DNA of 64,000 bases, from NCBI RefSeq assembly GCF_900109755.1, contig NZ_FOAR01000002.1:1-64000 (forward strand), written 5' to 3'. Positions 37,197 through 46,336 of the stretch are shown here, in pieces. Position 1 is the stretch's first letter, and each line of letters opens with the position of its first letter. Both the position numbers and the translations under genes were made by a program. The notes below the pieces were generated by a model, which saw only the letters and a program-made list of their open reading frames with translations, had not been told where the DNA came from and did no database searches. Origin of the DNA: Pseudomonas agarici (GTDB lineage: Bacteria; Pseudomonadota; Gammaproteobacteria; Pseudomonadales; Pseudomonadaceae).

Positions 37197-37364
37197 ATTA
37201 ACCTGCGATATGCTGAATGGTTTACTCATAAATCATGCTTGGAAATGTTTGCGACGATTCAACGGGGAGGACATTCACATGGGAAGAATGTCCTACACCT
37301 ATAACGTAGGTACATAGCTAGGGCATTTGGTCGATTTCGTCGAGTTGCTCTCCAGAGGCGTTTT

Positions 37365-37590
37365 ATGATGCCTGTGGCTGCTATATGCCCTTCGCAGCGC
37401 CCACGCATTGCTGATACTGCTGTGCAATGTGTCGCCTCGAGTGGAGCGCGGATAATCGCTGTTGCGCTGGTCACCGAGGCTATTTGGAGTCAGTCAATCT
37501 GGCGCTCATGGCCGTTTTAGAATACACGGCTAATGCGACAGTTGGCATGATCAATATATCTGCATCAAATAGTTGGTCGAATAATTAAGC
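37365..37590 (+). pseudogene. ccmC relic (haem handling for cytochrome c maturation)
   Basis: Frame 37365-37520 reads RPRIADTAVQCVASSGARII, then AVALVTEAIWSQSIWRSWPF and stops at TAG 37518. This follows the CcmC core (PLADVL..AAPLGA..TALALVTGALWGKPMWGTWW), keeping three Trp at matching spacing. After a frame change, 37500-37590 reads ATVGMINISASNSWSN, like the CcmC segment VGLVNVPII..SVEWWN. The signature Trp-rich WGxxWxWD motif is spoiled and the N-terminus is not recognisable, so it is a decayed fragment. Confidence 0.5.
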
Positions 37591-37616
37591 GCGCTTCATC
37601 GGGGTGAGAACTTCAG

Positions 37617-37709
37617 TTTGTATGGGCTGTTGATGGTATCTGGTTTCTAGTGCTTATTATTAATGTCTTGCTGACATTTTTCATGCATCGGCGCTACTTG
37701 CATCGGTAG
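37617..37709 (+). pseudogene. ccmD-like relic
   Basis: A 30-codon frame FVWAVDGIWFLVLIINVLLT then FFMHRRYLHR matches CcmD (typically YVWLAYGxxLxxLxLNVLLPLLRRRRYL): a single membrane helix followed by a basic tail. No start codon remains; an in-frame stop at 37605 lies just upstream. Position between ccmC-like and ccmE-like fragments supports the reading. Confidence 0.5.
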
Positions 37710-37738
37710 TTTTGTCGAGTACGACGGGAGGATAGCAA

Positions 37739-38023
37739 ATGAGTCAGCTCCATAAATTACGGTTGATTTTCTTTCTTAGTATGCTTGCCGGGATCAGCAC
37801 GGCTTCCACCGTGGTAATGAGCGCCTTGCGGGAAAACATCAGCCTCTTTTACACACCTACTCAAATAGCTAATGGTGAGGTTCCCGAGAATACACGGCTT
37901 CGTGCTGGGGGAGCGGTTGAGGTAGGATCGCCGCATCGCTCGACCGACGCGCCCGACGTCTCCAAAGCATTAAAAAAAAGCGGCCAGTCTTTACAGAACA
38001 CATATAACATGCCGGCGAAGTAG
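37739..38023 (+). pseudogene. ccmE with internal deletion
   Basis: 94 codons with a good GGGAGG site. The N-terminus keeps a membrane anchor and ENISLFYTPTQIANGEVPEN then RLRAGGAVEVGS, the start of the CcmE haem chaperone. It then jumps to PDVSKALKKSGQSL, like the CcmE C-terminal tail. The central OB-fold strands and the haem-binding HxxxY motif are missing, so it cannot carry haem. About 60 internal residues seem lost compared with the usual 150-160. Confidence 0.65.
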
Positions 38024-38032
38024 AGATAATTA

Positions 38033-38173
38033 ATTAGTTCTGAACTTGATCGTCTGACGATAGTACTCGCCCTGTGCTTTACCGGTGTGCAAGCCATGGT
38101 GCTGCTGGAGGGCTTAGTCCGGTGGCATGGACTATGTCGGGATGCCTGTAGTCGCCATGGCCGCTATGTTTAG
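38033..38173 (+). pseudogene. ccmF 5' fragment
   Basis: The frame ELDRLTIVLALCFTGVQAMV then LLEGLVRWHG matches the CcmF N-terminus (MIPELGHFALILALCLALVQAVLPL). The expected ATG is ATT, and the frame ends at TAG 38171 after 46 codons instead of about 650. It follows the ccmE relic directly, the normal order. Confidence 0.5.
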
Positions 38174-38277
38174 CAGTCGTCTCAGTGCCACCCGAGGAGT
38201 TTAGTCGAGTCCGTAGGCGATCATTGATGGGGTATTCCTTGTATCGGCATTATGCTCGAGTTGTGGTGGATCTATCA

Positions 38278-39912
38278 TCAAACGCGGAAGCGACCTAGTA
38301 GCTGATTTAAGTCACCCTTCAGCTGTTCTAAATGACGACTTGCTTCGTTGGATCGATCGGCCAGCGCCGCGCCATCATGAGCCAACGACGCTGCTTGGGT
38401 AACACTCTTATTGATTTCGTCAACCACCTGGGATTGTTGTAAGGTAGCGCCGGCGATGGACGCGTTAAGACCGCTGATGTTGCGCAGTGAAGACGTAATC
38501 TGATTCAGGTTCTGTCCCGCTAGGCGGGCTAGCTCAACTGTTTTTTGGGATGCCATGCTGCTGGCGTTGATTGCTTTTACCGCTGCTTGGGAATTGTTTT
38601 GCAGTTGCTCGATCATGAACTGAATTTCAGCGGTCGAGGTCTGAGTACGCTGCGCCAATAGCCGGACTTCATCCGCTACAACAGCAAAGCCGCGACCTTG
38701 CTCTCCGGCGCGGGCAGCTTCAATCGCCGCGTTCAGGGCCAGTAGATTGGTTTGCTCGGCAATCGCTCGAATGACCTCTAAGACTCGACCAATCTGTGAG
38801 CTTTCTTGATCCAGTCTTTGAATTACCACGACCGCTTGGTCAATCGTTTCAGACAGTCGATCGGTTTGGTGCAAGCTAGACTCGATACTGTGTTGGCCTT
38901 GTAAGGCTTGCTCCTCTGCCTGGAGCACTTCGTTGGCAGCGTGTTTGGCGCCTTTGGCGACATCTTGTACAGCATAAGAAACTTCGTTGATAGCGGTAGC
39001 CACTTGTTCCATTTGCTGTGACTGTTGTTGGCTTTGTCGTTGACCTGTGCTCGCGACATCGCCAAGTGAGAGAGAGGCGTGATCCAGTGCGCCAGCGACC
39101 TGACGGGTTTGACTGATGACCCTGTTCAGATTACCCATGAAGGAATTGAAGTGCTGCCCAAGAGCAGTTAGCTCGTCGTGTCCTTTGTTGTCTAAATTGC
39201 GGGTCAAATCGGCATCGCCGGTGGCGATGTTCGCCATGGCGTCAACTATCGCGGTCAATGGTAGGGAGATGCTGCGCGAGATAAGGGTTACCAAGACCGC
39301 TAGCAAGATACCGACTATCGCTAAGTTTCCTAATGCGTTGATAATTTTTCCGCGAAACTCGAGTAACACATCATTGACATAAGCGCCGGAGGTGATAATC
39401 CACCCCCACGGCTTAAACAATTCTACATACGAGACTTTTGGCAATGGCTCATCAGAGCCAGGTTTTGGCCAGAAATAGTCAACTTTTCCTTGTCCTTTAT
39501 ACTTAGCCAGATCGACCATCTCCCGAATGTAGAGTCTCCCTTCTGGATCCTTGGTTTCAAGCATGTTGACGCCTTGGAGTTTGGGATTGGTCGGATGCAT
39601 AAGCATCGTGCCCTGTAGATCCAGGAGCACAAAATAATCCGTCTGATTGTAGCGCAGGCCATTTACCATGATACTGGCCTGCTTCTGTGCCTCTTCTCGG
39701 GTCAGTTCACCGGAGATTTCCTTTGCATGATAATAGCGCAGGATGCCGCTGACCGTCTCAACTACATGATGAGTTTTCAATGTCTTGGCATTGAATAGGT
39801 CGTCGCGGATCTGGTAGAGCATCAACGCTGACAACGCAATCAACATCAGCATGGAGGTTAACAGGATCAACCATAAGCGACGGCTGATAGGGACATTACG
39901 CAGAATAATCAC
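38278..39912 (-). CDS. nbaY: Methyl-accepting chemoreceptor, probable 2-nitrobenzoate sensor
   Basis: A 544-residue MCP with GTG start behind AAGGAG. Membrane segment about 11-31, periplasmic single-Cache domain ([20 protein letters not shown] to [15 protein letters not shown]), second membrane segment near 195-215, HAMP, and a signalling domain with [20 protein letters not shown] in the tip. Length and position beside nbaA and nbaB agree with NbaY of P. fluorescens KU-7, which I recall as about 541 residues and needed for 2-nitrobenzoate chemotaxis. The name rests on context and length. Confidence 0.82.
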   Translation of the reverse strand: MIILRNVPISRRLWLILLTSMLMLIALSALMLYQIRDDLFNAKTLKTHHVVETVSGILRYYHAKEISGELTREEAQKQASIMVNGLRYNQTDYFVLLDLQGTMLMHPTNPKLQGVNMLETKDPEGRLYIREMVDLAKYKGQGKVDYFWPKPGSDEPLPKVSYVELFKPWGWIITSGAYVNDVLLEFRGKIINALGNLAIVGILLAVLVTLISRSISLPLTAIVDAMANIATGDADLTRNLDNKGHDELTALGQHFNSFMGNLNRVISQTRQVAGALDHASLSLGDVASTGQRQSQQQSQQMEQVATAINEVSYAVQDVAKGAKHAANEVLQAEEQALQGQHSIESSLHQTDRLSETIDQAVVVIQRLDQESSQIGRVLEVIRAIAEQTNLLALNAAIEAARAGEQGRGFAVVADEVRLLAQRTQTSTAEIQFMIEQLQNNSQAAVKAINASSMASQKTVELARLAGQNLNQITSSLRNISGLNASIAGATLQQSQVVDEINKSVTQAASLAHDGAALADRSNEASRHLEQLKGDLNQLLGRFRV

Positions 39913-40210
39913 CGAAAAAGCTCCTTTCTTGTCCTTTTTAGGTGTTACTTAACAGCTAGAAAACACCCGGAGGCGCAGGAATAAACTGCTTCGCAATGAG
40001 CGTAGTAGCGAGGCAACGGAATGGGGCGCCGTTGCACCTATTAAATGCGGTTATTTTGCAGTACGACACACTTAACGAAACAATCAGCCTTAAGGTCTGC
40101 CAATTTAACAAATATCAGCCTAAAGCCTTAAGAGCCCGCAAATAACAATCGTCAATAAAGCAGGCTAAGGTTTTTTATAAACTAAAACCGAATTAGGAAG
40201 AATCTGAAAA

Positions 40211-40861
40211 TTACTCTCTTGGTTTTCCGGAAGAGGGTAAAAATGTTGGAACGGTGAGGCGAACCCGGTCGGTCGTTCGGCAATAGTTCGGGCCGCCCAA
40301 TCGTCCATAGGGTTGAAAAAGGTCTACACGTACCCTGAGTTTTTCTTCATCAATTAGATCGTCCCGAAAATACATCGCTACGATTTCGCCGAATACAATG
40401 GAGCGCTGCTTTGAGAATTCTATGATTTTGTAGAGCTTGCATTCCCATGCAATGGGTGCGTCGCTAATGCGAGGCACATCGATTGCGGTGGACGGAGTCA
40501 AATCAAAGCCGACGGATTGTGCTTCTGAAATATGAGAGGGGAAGTCAGTACCACATAAAACCATTCTCTCGGCGATGCTTTCGTCAACCATGTTGACCAC
40601 GAACTGCTCACGCTCGATGATATTTCTTAGTGTATCCTTTTGTTCGCCTTGGCGATGGCTTTCCTCACCATAATGGTCCACTGCAATCACAAACAAGGGT
40701 GGATCTTCGCCCATGTAGTTGAATGCGCTGTAAGGAGCTGCGTTGCACAGCCCTTCACTGTTCAAACTAGTTACAAGTGCGATAGGGCGAGGACCCACAC
40801 TTCCGGTAATTAACCAATATTTTTGCATATTGGTAAGCTTTGACATGGCAATGTGCGTCAT
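40211..40861 (-). CDS. nbaA: 2-nitrobenzoate nitroreductase (flavin reductase-like)
   Basis: A 216-residue FMN-binding split-barrel protein of the flavin-reductase-like family: WLITGSVGPRPIALVTSLNS, CNAAPYSAFNYMGEDPPLF and SIVFGEIVAMYFRDDL. In strain KU-7 such a protein, NbaA, uses NADPH to reduce 2-nitrobenzoate to 2-hydroxylaminobenzoate; it is unlike classical NfsB-type nitroreductases. ATG 40861 has GGGAG six bases upstream. It is divergent from nbaB, with an NbaR-type operator facing each gene. A generic flavin reductase is the alternative, but the setting is strong. Confidence 0.82.
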   Translation of the reverse strand: MTHIAMSKLTNMQKYWLITGSVGPRPIALVTSLNSEGLCNAAPYSAFNYMGEDPPLFVIAVDHYGEESHRQGEQKDTLRNIIEREQFVVNMVDESIAERMVLCGTDFPSHISEAQSVGFDLTPSTAIDVPRISDAPIAWECKLYKIIEFSKQRSIVFGEIVAMYFRDDLIDEEKLRVRVDLFQPYGRLGGPNYCRTTDRVRLTVPTFLPSSGKPRE

Positions 40862-40980
40862 GCGTATCTCCCGGTTCGTTGTCTCGCGCATCGCGATCAT
40901 TTTATTTTATGGGTAGAGCAACTGTAAGGGATTTTATCCGGTGGCCGTCCCGGGCTCAAATGAGAAATTGGCAAACTGAT

Positions 40981-41000
40981 ATAGCTATCGGTAATACCAG
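40981..41000. promoter_or_regulatory. NbaR-type operator facing nbaA
   Basis: On the minus strand CTGGTATTACCGATAGCTAT. Its first 14 bases are identical to the nbaB-side site at 41111, in opposite orientation, 120 bases from the nbaA start. Confidence 0.6.
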
Positions 41001-41110
41001 GGGGCGTGATGTCGAGGAAAGGAAAGACGAAGCGAAGAAGAAATGCATCAATAGCGTTCATGTTTGCACATTTGCGACGATTTTGGTGCGTTTTCGTTTA
41101 AAATATGGGT

Positions 41111-41130
41111 CTGGTATTACCGATGGTAAT
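41111..41130. promoter_or_regulatory. NbaR-type operator facing nbaB
   Basis: CTGGTATTACCGATGGTAAT; its last 15 bases form the perfect palindrome ATTACC-GAT-GGTAAT. Related sites precede nbaE (47197) and the OprD porin (56102). A -10-like CATCTT follows 12 bases later. Confidence 0.65.
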
Positions 41131-41137
41131 GCATGGT

Positions 41138-41168
41138 CACGACATCTTGAATTGTCGTGTTTTTTTTT
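41138..41168 (+). terminator. Intrinsic-terminator-like hairpin ahead of nbaB
   Basis: CACGACA (41138-41144) and TGTCGTG (41153-41159) with an 8-base loop, followed at once by nine T. No plus-strand gene precedes it. It could stop upstream transcripts before nbaB or act as an attenuator. Confidence 0.6.
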
Positions 41169-41278
41169 ACGCCATAGACTCGATTTCGCCAGGTAATTTA
41201 TCTTGTCAGTCGGGTAGAGCCAGGTGTGTGAGGTCCACCGATTGCTTGGTTGTGTCCCTACCTTTGCAAGGAGTCATT

Positions 41279-41824
41279 ATGTCAAAAGCCCCGAATGCAC
41301 AGCTCGCAACACAGGAGAAAGGTGCGGTTTTGCCTTCTGGCCCGAGCAAGCCTGAAATGATGAAGGCTGTCGCTTCGTTATTATTATTTCTAAAAGGCAA
41401 GCCGCTGGATAAACAGCTGGAGGTGGAGCTTAATGAGAAATTTGGTGCGACTTCCGAGGCTTATTTAAATCTGTTGAGGTTGTTGCGTGTAGGCATAGGC
41501 GAAGGATGGGCCTGCTACGCGCAAATTGATGGGCCGGATTACTGTCGTGGCCAGTTAGCTAAGGCAACAGACAATCCAAATGGCTACAGCGTGGAAAGCG
41601 GCATGTTGAAAAATGTGTTGGGCAACTTCCACATTCATCCACGGGGCGAGATCAATATGATCGGTCCCGTGGACGAGGGCGCTACTTTTTGTGGAGGTGG
41701 TGCAGGTTGGAAAGTCTTCGAGCCCGGTAGCCGACACTTTCCAACGGTCGAGGGCGGAAAAGTTACCATGTTGTTCTTTCTTCCTGGTGGGGAAATTGAA
41801 TACGTTGATCCGTATTGCAATTAG
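41279..41824 (+). CDS. nbaB: 2-hydroxylaminobenzoate mutase (DUF4863/PnbB family)
   Basis: 181 residues. It belongs to the small DUF4863 family that includes 4-hydroxylaminobenzoate lyase PnbB. The cupin-like motif GNFHIHPRGEINMIGPVDEG then ATFCGGGAGWKVFEPGSRHF, with HxH and a later His, is probably a metal site. In KU-7 NbaB turns 2-hydroxylaminobenzoate into 3-hydroxyanthranilate. ATG 41279 follows AAGGAG. It begins a plus-strand run that continues into the ABC importer, so uptake and first steps are probably co-expressed. Confidence 0.82.
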   Translation: MSKAPNAQLATQEKGAVLPSGPSKPEMMKAVASLLLFLKGKPLDKQLEVELNEKFGATSEAYLNLLRLLRVGIGEGWACYAQIDGPDYCRGQLAKATDNPNGYSVESGMLKNVLGNFHIHPRGEINMIGPVDEGATFCGGGAGWKVFEPGSRHFPTVEGGKVTMLFFLPGGEIEYVDPYCN

Positions 41825-41871
41825 AGGCTTTATTTAACTTCCTGATAATACTCATATAATAAGGAAAGAAG

Positions 41872-43032
41872 ATGAAAAAGCTCACTGCGTTTGCGTTACT
41901 TTCTGTGTTGACCTTTTCTGTTCAGGCGGCTGATAGTGTCAAGGTTGGGTTTATCAGTACGTTGTCCGGGCCAATTGCCGGCTTTGGTCTTGAAATTCGA
42001 GACGGTTTTAACCTGGCGCTAAAAAATAATGGGAACAAGATCGGCGGTTTGCCGGTCGAGGTTGTAGAGGGGGATGATCAGGCCAGCCCTGATGTTGGTA
42101 AACAATTAGCTGATAAGATGATCAAACGGGACAAAGTCGACTTTTTGACCGGGATTGTTTATTCGAACGTTATGCTGGCTGTGGGACCATCTGCATTCGC
42201 AGCAAAGACTTTTTATATCAGCGCCGCGGCTGGGCCGGCAGCACTTGCTGGTGAGCGATGCAATAAATATTTTTTTGGTTTGTCCTGGCAAAATGATGGG
42301 CAAAGTGAAGCGGCGGGTAGCTATATGAGTAATAAAAACTACAAAAAAGTTTTTATTCTTGCACCCAACTATACCGGCGGCAAGGAAAACCTGGAGGGGT
42401 TCAAGCGCTTCTTCAAAGGCGAGATTAGCTCAGAGGTTTATGTAAAGTTGGGGCAGCTCGATTTCGCCTCGGAGCTTGCTCAAATTCGCTCGAGCAAGCC
42501 AGACGCCGTGTTCTTCTTTTTGCCAAGTGGAATGAGCATTAACTTTATCAAACAGTATGTTGGTGCCGGGTTGGATAAAGAGATTCCTTACTTCTCCACG
42601 GGGCACTCGGCGGATGAAGATGTTGTTACTGCGGTTGGCGAGCAGATGGTCGGTTTGAAAAATGCCTCGCACTGGGCATGGGATCTGAAAAACCCACAAA
42701 ATGAAGCTTTTGTGGCCGATTTCAAAAAAACCTACGGTCGTATTCCAACCATGTATGCCTTTCAAGGTTATGACGTAGTACGCCTTCTTGATAGCGCCGT
42801 TAAGGATGTAAAAGGGAATTTGTCAGATAAAGAGGCATTGCATGCTGCCCTGATGACGACCGATTTCAAGTCACTACGTGGTAATTTTAAATTTAATACC
42901 AATCAGTTCCCAATGGATAGCTTTTATCTACGTGAGGTTAAAAAGGATAGTGCTGGAACTGTCACTAACAAAACTGTTGAAACAATTTTCGATAATCACT
43001 CCGACGCCTATGTAGGTGGCTGCAAATTGTAA
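41872..43032 (+). CDS. ABC importer substrate-binding protein (branched-chain type)
   Basis: 386 residues with a signal peptide (MKKLTAFALLSVLTFSVQA). It is a type I periplasmic binding protein of the LivK/Peripla_BP_6 group: VGFISTLSGPIAGFGLEIRD near the start and AFQGYDVVRLLDSAVKDVKG near the end. Members near aromatic genes often bind benzoate-type acids. It opens the importer genes 41.9-47.0 kb inside the nba cluster, so 2-nitrobenzoate is the likely ligand. GGAAAG precedes the start. Confidence 0.88.
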   Translation: MKKLTAFALLSVLTFSVQAADSVKVGFISTLSGPIAGFGLEIRDGFNLALKNNGNKIGGLPVEVVEGDDQASPDVGKQLADKMIKRDKVDFLTGIVYSNVMLAVGPSAFAAKTFYISAAAGPAALAGERCNKYFFGLSWQNDGQSEAAGSYMSNKNYKKVFILAPNYTGGKENLEGFKRFFKGEISSEVYVKLGQLDFASELAQIRSSKPDAVFFFLPSGMSINFIKQYVGAGLDKEIPYFSTGHSADEDVVTAVGEQMVGLKNASHWAWDLKNPQNEAFVADFKKTYGRIPTMYAFQGYDVVRLLDSAVKDVKGNLSDKEALHAALMTTDFKSLRGNFKFNTNQFPMDSFYLREVKKDSAGTVTNKTVETIFDNHSDAYVGGCKL

Positions 43033-43109
43033 GTTCTGTTGGGGTGAGTATTGATTTTAGTATTTTTTGTGCCTTTGCTCGTCAGCTTTAACTGAACGGA
43101 AATAATTTC

Positions 43110-43715
43110 ATGAAACCTATAAAAATATTAGCATTTTCCGGTAGTGTCCGAAGAGCTTCATTGAACGTTAAATTATTGAATCTCGCTGTCGCTGCGACGT
43201 TGGAGCATGGCGCTCAGGTCACTCATATCGACTTGCGAAAATTCCCGTTACCCATTTACGACGGTGACTTGGAGGCTGAGTCGGGTGTGCCGGAAAACGC
43301 TCAAACTTTGCGCGAATTGCTGCTGACTCATGACGGGTTGTTGATTGCTTCGCCTGAGTACAATGGCTCAGTTACCGCGTTGCTAAAAAATACCTTGGAT
43401 TGGTGCTCTCGGCCCGCCAACGGCGTCGACGGTCTAGCACCGTTTCGCGGTAAAGCGGTTGGCTTGATGTCAGCTTCACTCAGCCCCTTCGGTGGCTTGC
43501 GCGGGATCATCGATTTGCGCGGTATCATGGCAAAACTGGGTGCTATTGTTTTGAGTGAAGACGTTGCGCTGCCAACGGCACAAAATGCATTCGATTCCCA
43601 GGATGCCTTTGTCGATGTCAATGTCGGAAGACTGGTTCATCAGTTTACGTCGAACCTGATCGGACTCAGTACGAAGTTGCGATCAACTGTCGACGTTTCC
43701 GGGGTCGAGCCATGA
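43110..43715 (+). CDS. NADPH-dependent FMN reductase
   Basis: A 201-residue flavodoxin-like enzyme: ILAFSGSVRRASLNVKLLNL at the FMN phosphate loop and LIASPEYNGSVTALLKNTLD at the isoalloxazine loop identify the NADPH-dependent FMN/quinone reductase family. It lies between the binding protein and the permease genes and overlaps the permease start by 4 bases, so it is truly part of the importer operon. It may supply reduced flavin or remove quinonoid or nitroso by-products of the pathway. That role is inferred. Confidence 0.87.
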   Translation: MKPIKILAFSGSVRRASLNVKLLNLAVAATLEHGAQVTHIDLRKFPLPIYDGDLEAESGVPENAQTLRELLLTHDGLLIASPEYNGSVTALLKNTLDWCSRPANGVDGLAPFRGKAVGLMSASLSPFGGLRGIIDLRGIMAKLGAIVLSEDVALPTAQNAFDSQDAFVDVNVGRLVHQFTSNLIGLSTKLRSTVDVSGVEP

Positions 43716-44629
43716 GCACATTAGTGATTGAGGAAGCACTGAACGGGCTGCAGTTCGGGCTCATGCTTTTCTTGCTCGCGGCCGGATTGACCTTGGTGTT
43801 TGGGATCATGGACATGATCAACCTGGCCCATGGCTCACTGTACATGATTGGTGCTTACCTGACTGCTACCGTCGCCGATGCCAGTGGTTCTTATTTTATC
43901 GGCGTACCCGTTGCGCTGGTGGGCACGGCGATCATTGGCATGGTGTTGGAGATAAGCTTGTTCCGAAGGCTGTATCGGCGAGATCACCTGTCTCAGGTAC
44001 TGGCCACCTTTGCCCTGATCCTCATCTGTAACGAGGCTGTGCGGATGATTTGGGGGGTACAACCGATTGCGCTCAACGCCCCGGCGGCTTTTTCACGTCC
44101 GATTGAGTTGATTGCCGGTCTACATTATTCCGCGCAGCGGTTGATGATTATTGCCGTGGGGTTGGTGGTCGCAATTTCCATGTACTTGCTGGTAGCAAAA
44201 ACCCGGTTGGGCATGTGGGTCCGCGCCGGTGCGTCGAACCGAGAAATGGCTACCACCATGGGGGTGAACATCAAGGTGTTGTTCACCGTGGTGTTCGGTG
44301 TCGGTGCCGCGCTTTGTGCATTGGCGGGCGCAATGCTTGGACCCTTGTTGGCAGTACAGGTGGGCATGGGTGAAAGCATCTTGATTCTGGCCTTCGTGGT
44401 GGTCGTTATCGGGGGCATCGGGTCCATTAGAGGGGCATTCGTCGGTGCGCTGCTGATAGGCGCCGTCGATACGTTGAGCCGCTCATTGCTTCCCCTGTTG
44501 CTCGGCAAGTTCCTATCGCCAGCGGTGACCTCCTCGATTGGCGCGGCGATGGCTTCAATCATCATTTATGTCCTTATGGCTGCCGTTCTGTTCTGGAAGC
44601 CACAAGGCCTGTTTCCTGCTCGTGGGTGA
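43712..44629 (+). CDS. ABC importer permease, LivH type
   Basis: 305 residues, about eight membrane helices. MFLLAAGLTLVFGIMDMINLAHG-type segments near the N-terminus and ASNREMATTMGVNIKVLFTV in the EAA loop identify the LivH permease family. It is coupled to the FMN reductase by ATGA and followed by the LivM-type gene after 4 bases. Confidence 0.88.
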   Translation: MSTLVIEEALNGLQFGLMLFLLAAGLTLVFGIMDMINLAHGSLYMIGAYLTATVADASGSYFIGVPVALVGTAIIGMVLEISLFRRLYRRDHLSQVLATFALILICNEAVRMIWGVQPIALNAPAAFSRPIELIAGLHYSAQRLMIIAVGLVVAISMYLLVAKTRLGMWVRAGASNREMATTMGVNIKVLFTVVFGVGAALCALAGAMLGPLLAVQVGMGESILILAFVVVVIGGIGSIRGAFVGALLIGAVDTLSRSLLPLLLGKFLSPAVTSSIGAAMASIIIYVLMAAVLFWKPQGLFPARG

Positions 44630-44633
44630 TCCT

Positions 44634-45587
44634 ATGTACTCGACTCTCCACCACAGCATACGGTTAGGCGTGGCGGCCGTCGTTCTGCTTTGCTTGCTAG
44701 TCTTGCCTTGGCTGGCCAGCGTTTTTGATCAGACGTTCTACATGACATTTGCTACGCGAATCATGATCTTCGCGCTGGCCGCGACGAGCCTCAATCTAGT
44801 GTTGGGGTTCGGCGGGTTAGTTGCCTTCGGCCATGCCGGGTTTTTCGGGATCGGGGCTTACACGGTCGCTATCTTGATGGATATGGGAACCAGCTCCGCG
44901 TGGATTGCCTGGCCAGGTGCCGTTGCTCTGAGCGCGGCGTGTGCATGGCTCATCGGATGGATTTCGCTACGGACTCGCGGTGTCTATTTCATCATGATTA
45001 CCCTTTCGTTTGCGCAGATGCTGTACTACATCTCTCAGTCGTTGACGGCTTTTGGGGGGGATGACGGCATGTCGTTACCAGGTCGTTCGACTCTGGCGCT
45101 GGGACCTGATCTTTCGTCAGATGTGAGTTTTTACTACGTCGTATTGTCGATTAGCGTCGTGGTGATGTTCGCCATGCAGCGATTGGTAAACGCGCGATTC
45201 GGCCGGGTTTTGCAATCAATACGGGAAAATGAATCGCGCATGGAGTCGATTGGCTATGCCGTGTTTCGCTACAAGCTGGTGGCCTTTACGTTGTCTGGTG
45301 CCCTGGCGGGATTGGCTGGAGCCCTGGTTGCCAATCAGAACGGCTTTATCAGCCCGAACCTTATGCTTTGGACACAATCCGGAACCCTGATGGTCATGGT
45401 AATCATGGGGGGAGTGGGCTATCTGTATGGTGGGGTCTTCGGTGCGGCAATGTTGTTGATATTGGAGGAGACATTGTCCAATTACACGATCCACTGGCAA
45501 TTGCCATTGGGAGCCATTCTACTGATTGTCGTGTTGTTCGCACCAACAGGTATCGCTGGTCTGTTCAGCAGGAAGGTATCGCCATGA
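44634..45587 (+). CDS. ABC importer permease, LivM type
   Basis: 317 residues from ATG 44634. SLNLVLGFGGLVAFGHAGFF and RENESRMESIGYAVFRYKL are LivM features. The longer frame from 44538 would overlap the LivH gene and is rejected. It ends in an ATGA overlap with the ATPase gene. Confidence 0.87.
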   Translation: MYSTLHHSIRLGVAAVVLLCLLVLPWLASVFDQTFYMTFATRIMIFALAATSLNLVLGFGGLVAFGHAGFFGIGAYTVAILMDMGTSSAWIAWPGAVALSAACAWLIGWISLRTRGVYFIMITLSFAQMLYYISQSLTAFGGDDGMSLPGRSTLALGPDLSSDVSFYYVVLSISVVVMFAMQRLVNARFGRVLQSIRENESRMESIGYAVFRYKLVAFTLSGALAGLAGALVANQNGFISPNLMLWTQSGTLMVMVIMGGVGYLYGGVFGAAMLLILEETLSNYTIHWQLPLGAILLIVVLFAPTGIAGLFSRKVSP

Positions 45588-46336
45588 AGCAGCCGCTGCT
45601 GGAAGTGCGTAATCTCGTTAAGCGCTTTGGCGGGTTGGTCGCCACCAACGGCGCCAACCTGACTGTCCATCAAGGTGAAATTCACGCACTTATTGGTCCT
45701 AACGGTGCGGGTAAAACCACGCTGATTCATCAGATATCTGGAGCACTGAATTCTGATGAGGGCAGCATGGTGTTTGATGGGGTCAATATCATGGGCATGT
45801 CCATGCACCGGCGCGTTGCGGCTGGTCTGGCCAGGTCCTATCAGATCACCAGTGTTTTTAAAAAACTGACAGTGCTGGATAACGTAGCGTTGGCGGTTCA
45901 AGCGCGCAGTGGCAGTAGTTTTCGCTTTTGGCGCTCGGCAATTTCCGAGACTCAGTTGTTCGACGAGGCCTATGCGATCCTGCAAGAAGTTGGCCTGGCA
46001 TCCAGAGCCAAAATCATCGCCGGCAGTCTGGCTCATGGAGAACAAAGGCAGTTGGAATTGGGAATCACACTGGGTACACGACCAAAGCTGTTATTGCTCG
46101 ACGAACCCATGGCCGGAATGGGGCCTGAAGACTCGGAGAGAATGGTGGATTTGCTCATGGCGCTAAAAGGTAAATCGACCGTGCTGCTTATCGAGCACGA
46201 TATGGCCGCGGTTTTCCGGTTGGCTGACCGAATGTCGGCGCTAGTCTACGGAAATGTCATTGCCTCTGGTGTGCCGTGCGATGTGCGAGAAGACCCTGAA
46301 GTGAAGCGAGCTTACCTGGGGGAGGAGGCGGTATGA
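45584..46336 (+). CDS. ABC importer ATPase, LivG type
   Basis: 250 residues from ATG 45584. Walker A GPNGAGKTT, signature LAHGEQRQLELG, Walker B LLLLDEPMAGM. The C-terminal VYGNVIASGVPCDVREDPEV then KRAYLG is the LivG tail. It is coupled by ATGA on both sides. Confidence 0.9.
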   Translation: MKQPLLEVRNLVKRFGGLVATNGANLTVHQGEIHALIGPNGAGKTTLIHQISGALNSDEGSMVFDGVNIMGMSMHRRVAAGLARSYQITSVFKKLTVLDNVALAVQARSGSSFRFWRSAISETQLFDEAYAILQEVGLASRAKIIAGSLAHGEQRQLELGITLGTRPKLLLLDEPMAGMGPEDSERMVDLLMALKGKSTVLLIEHDMAAVFRLADRMSALVYGNVIASGVPCDVREDPEVKRAYLGEEAV

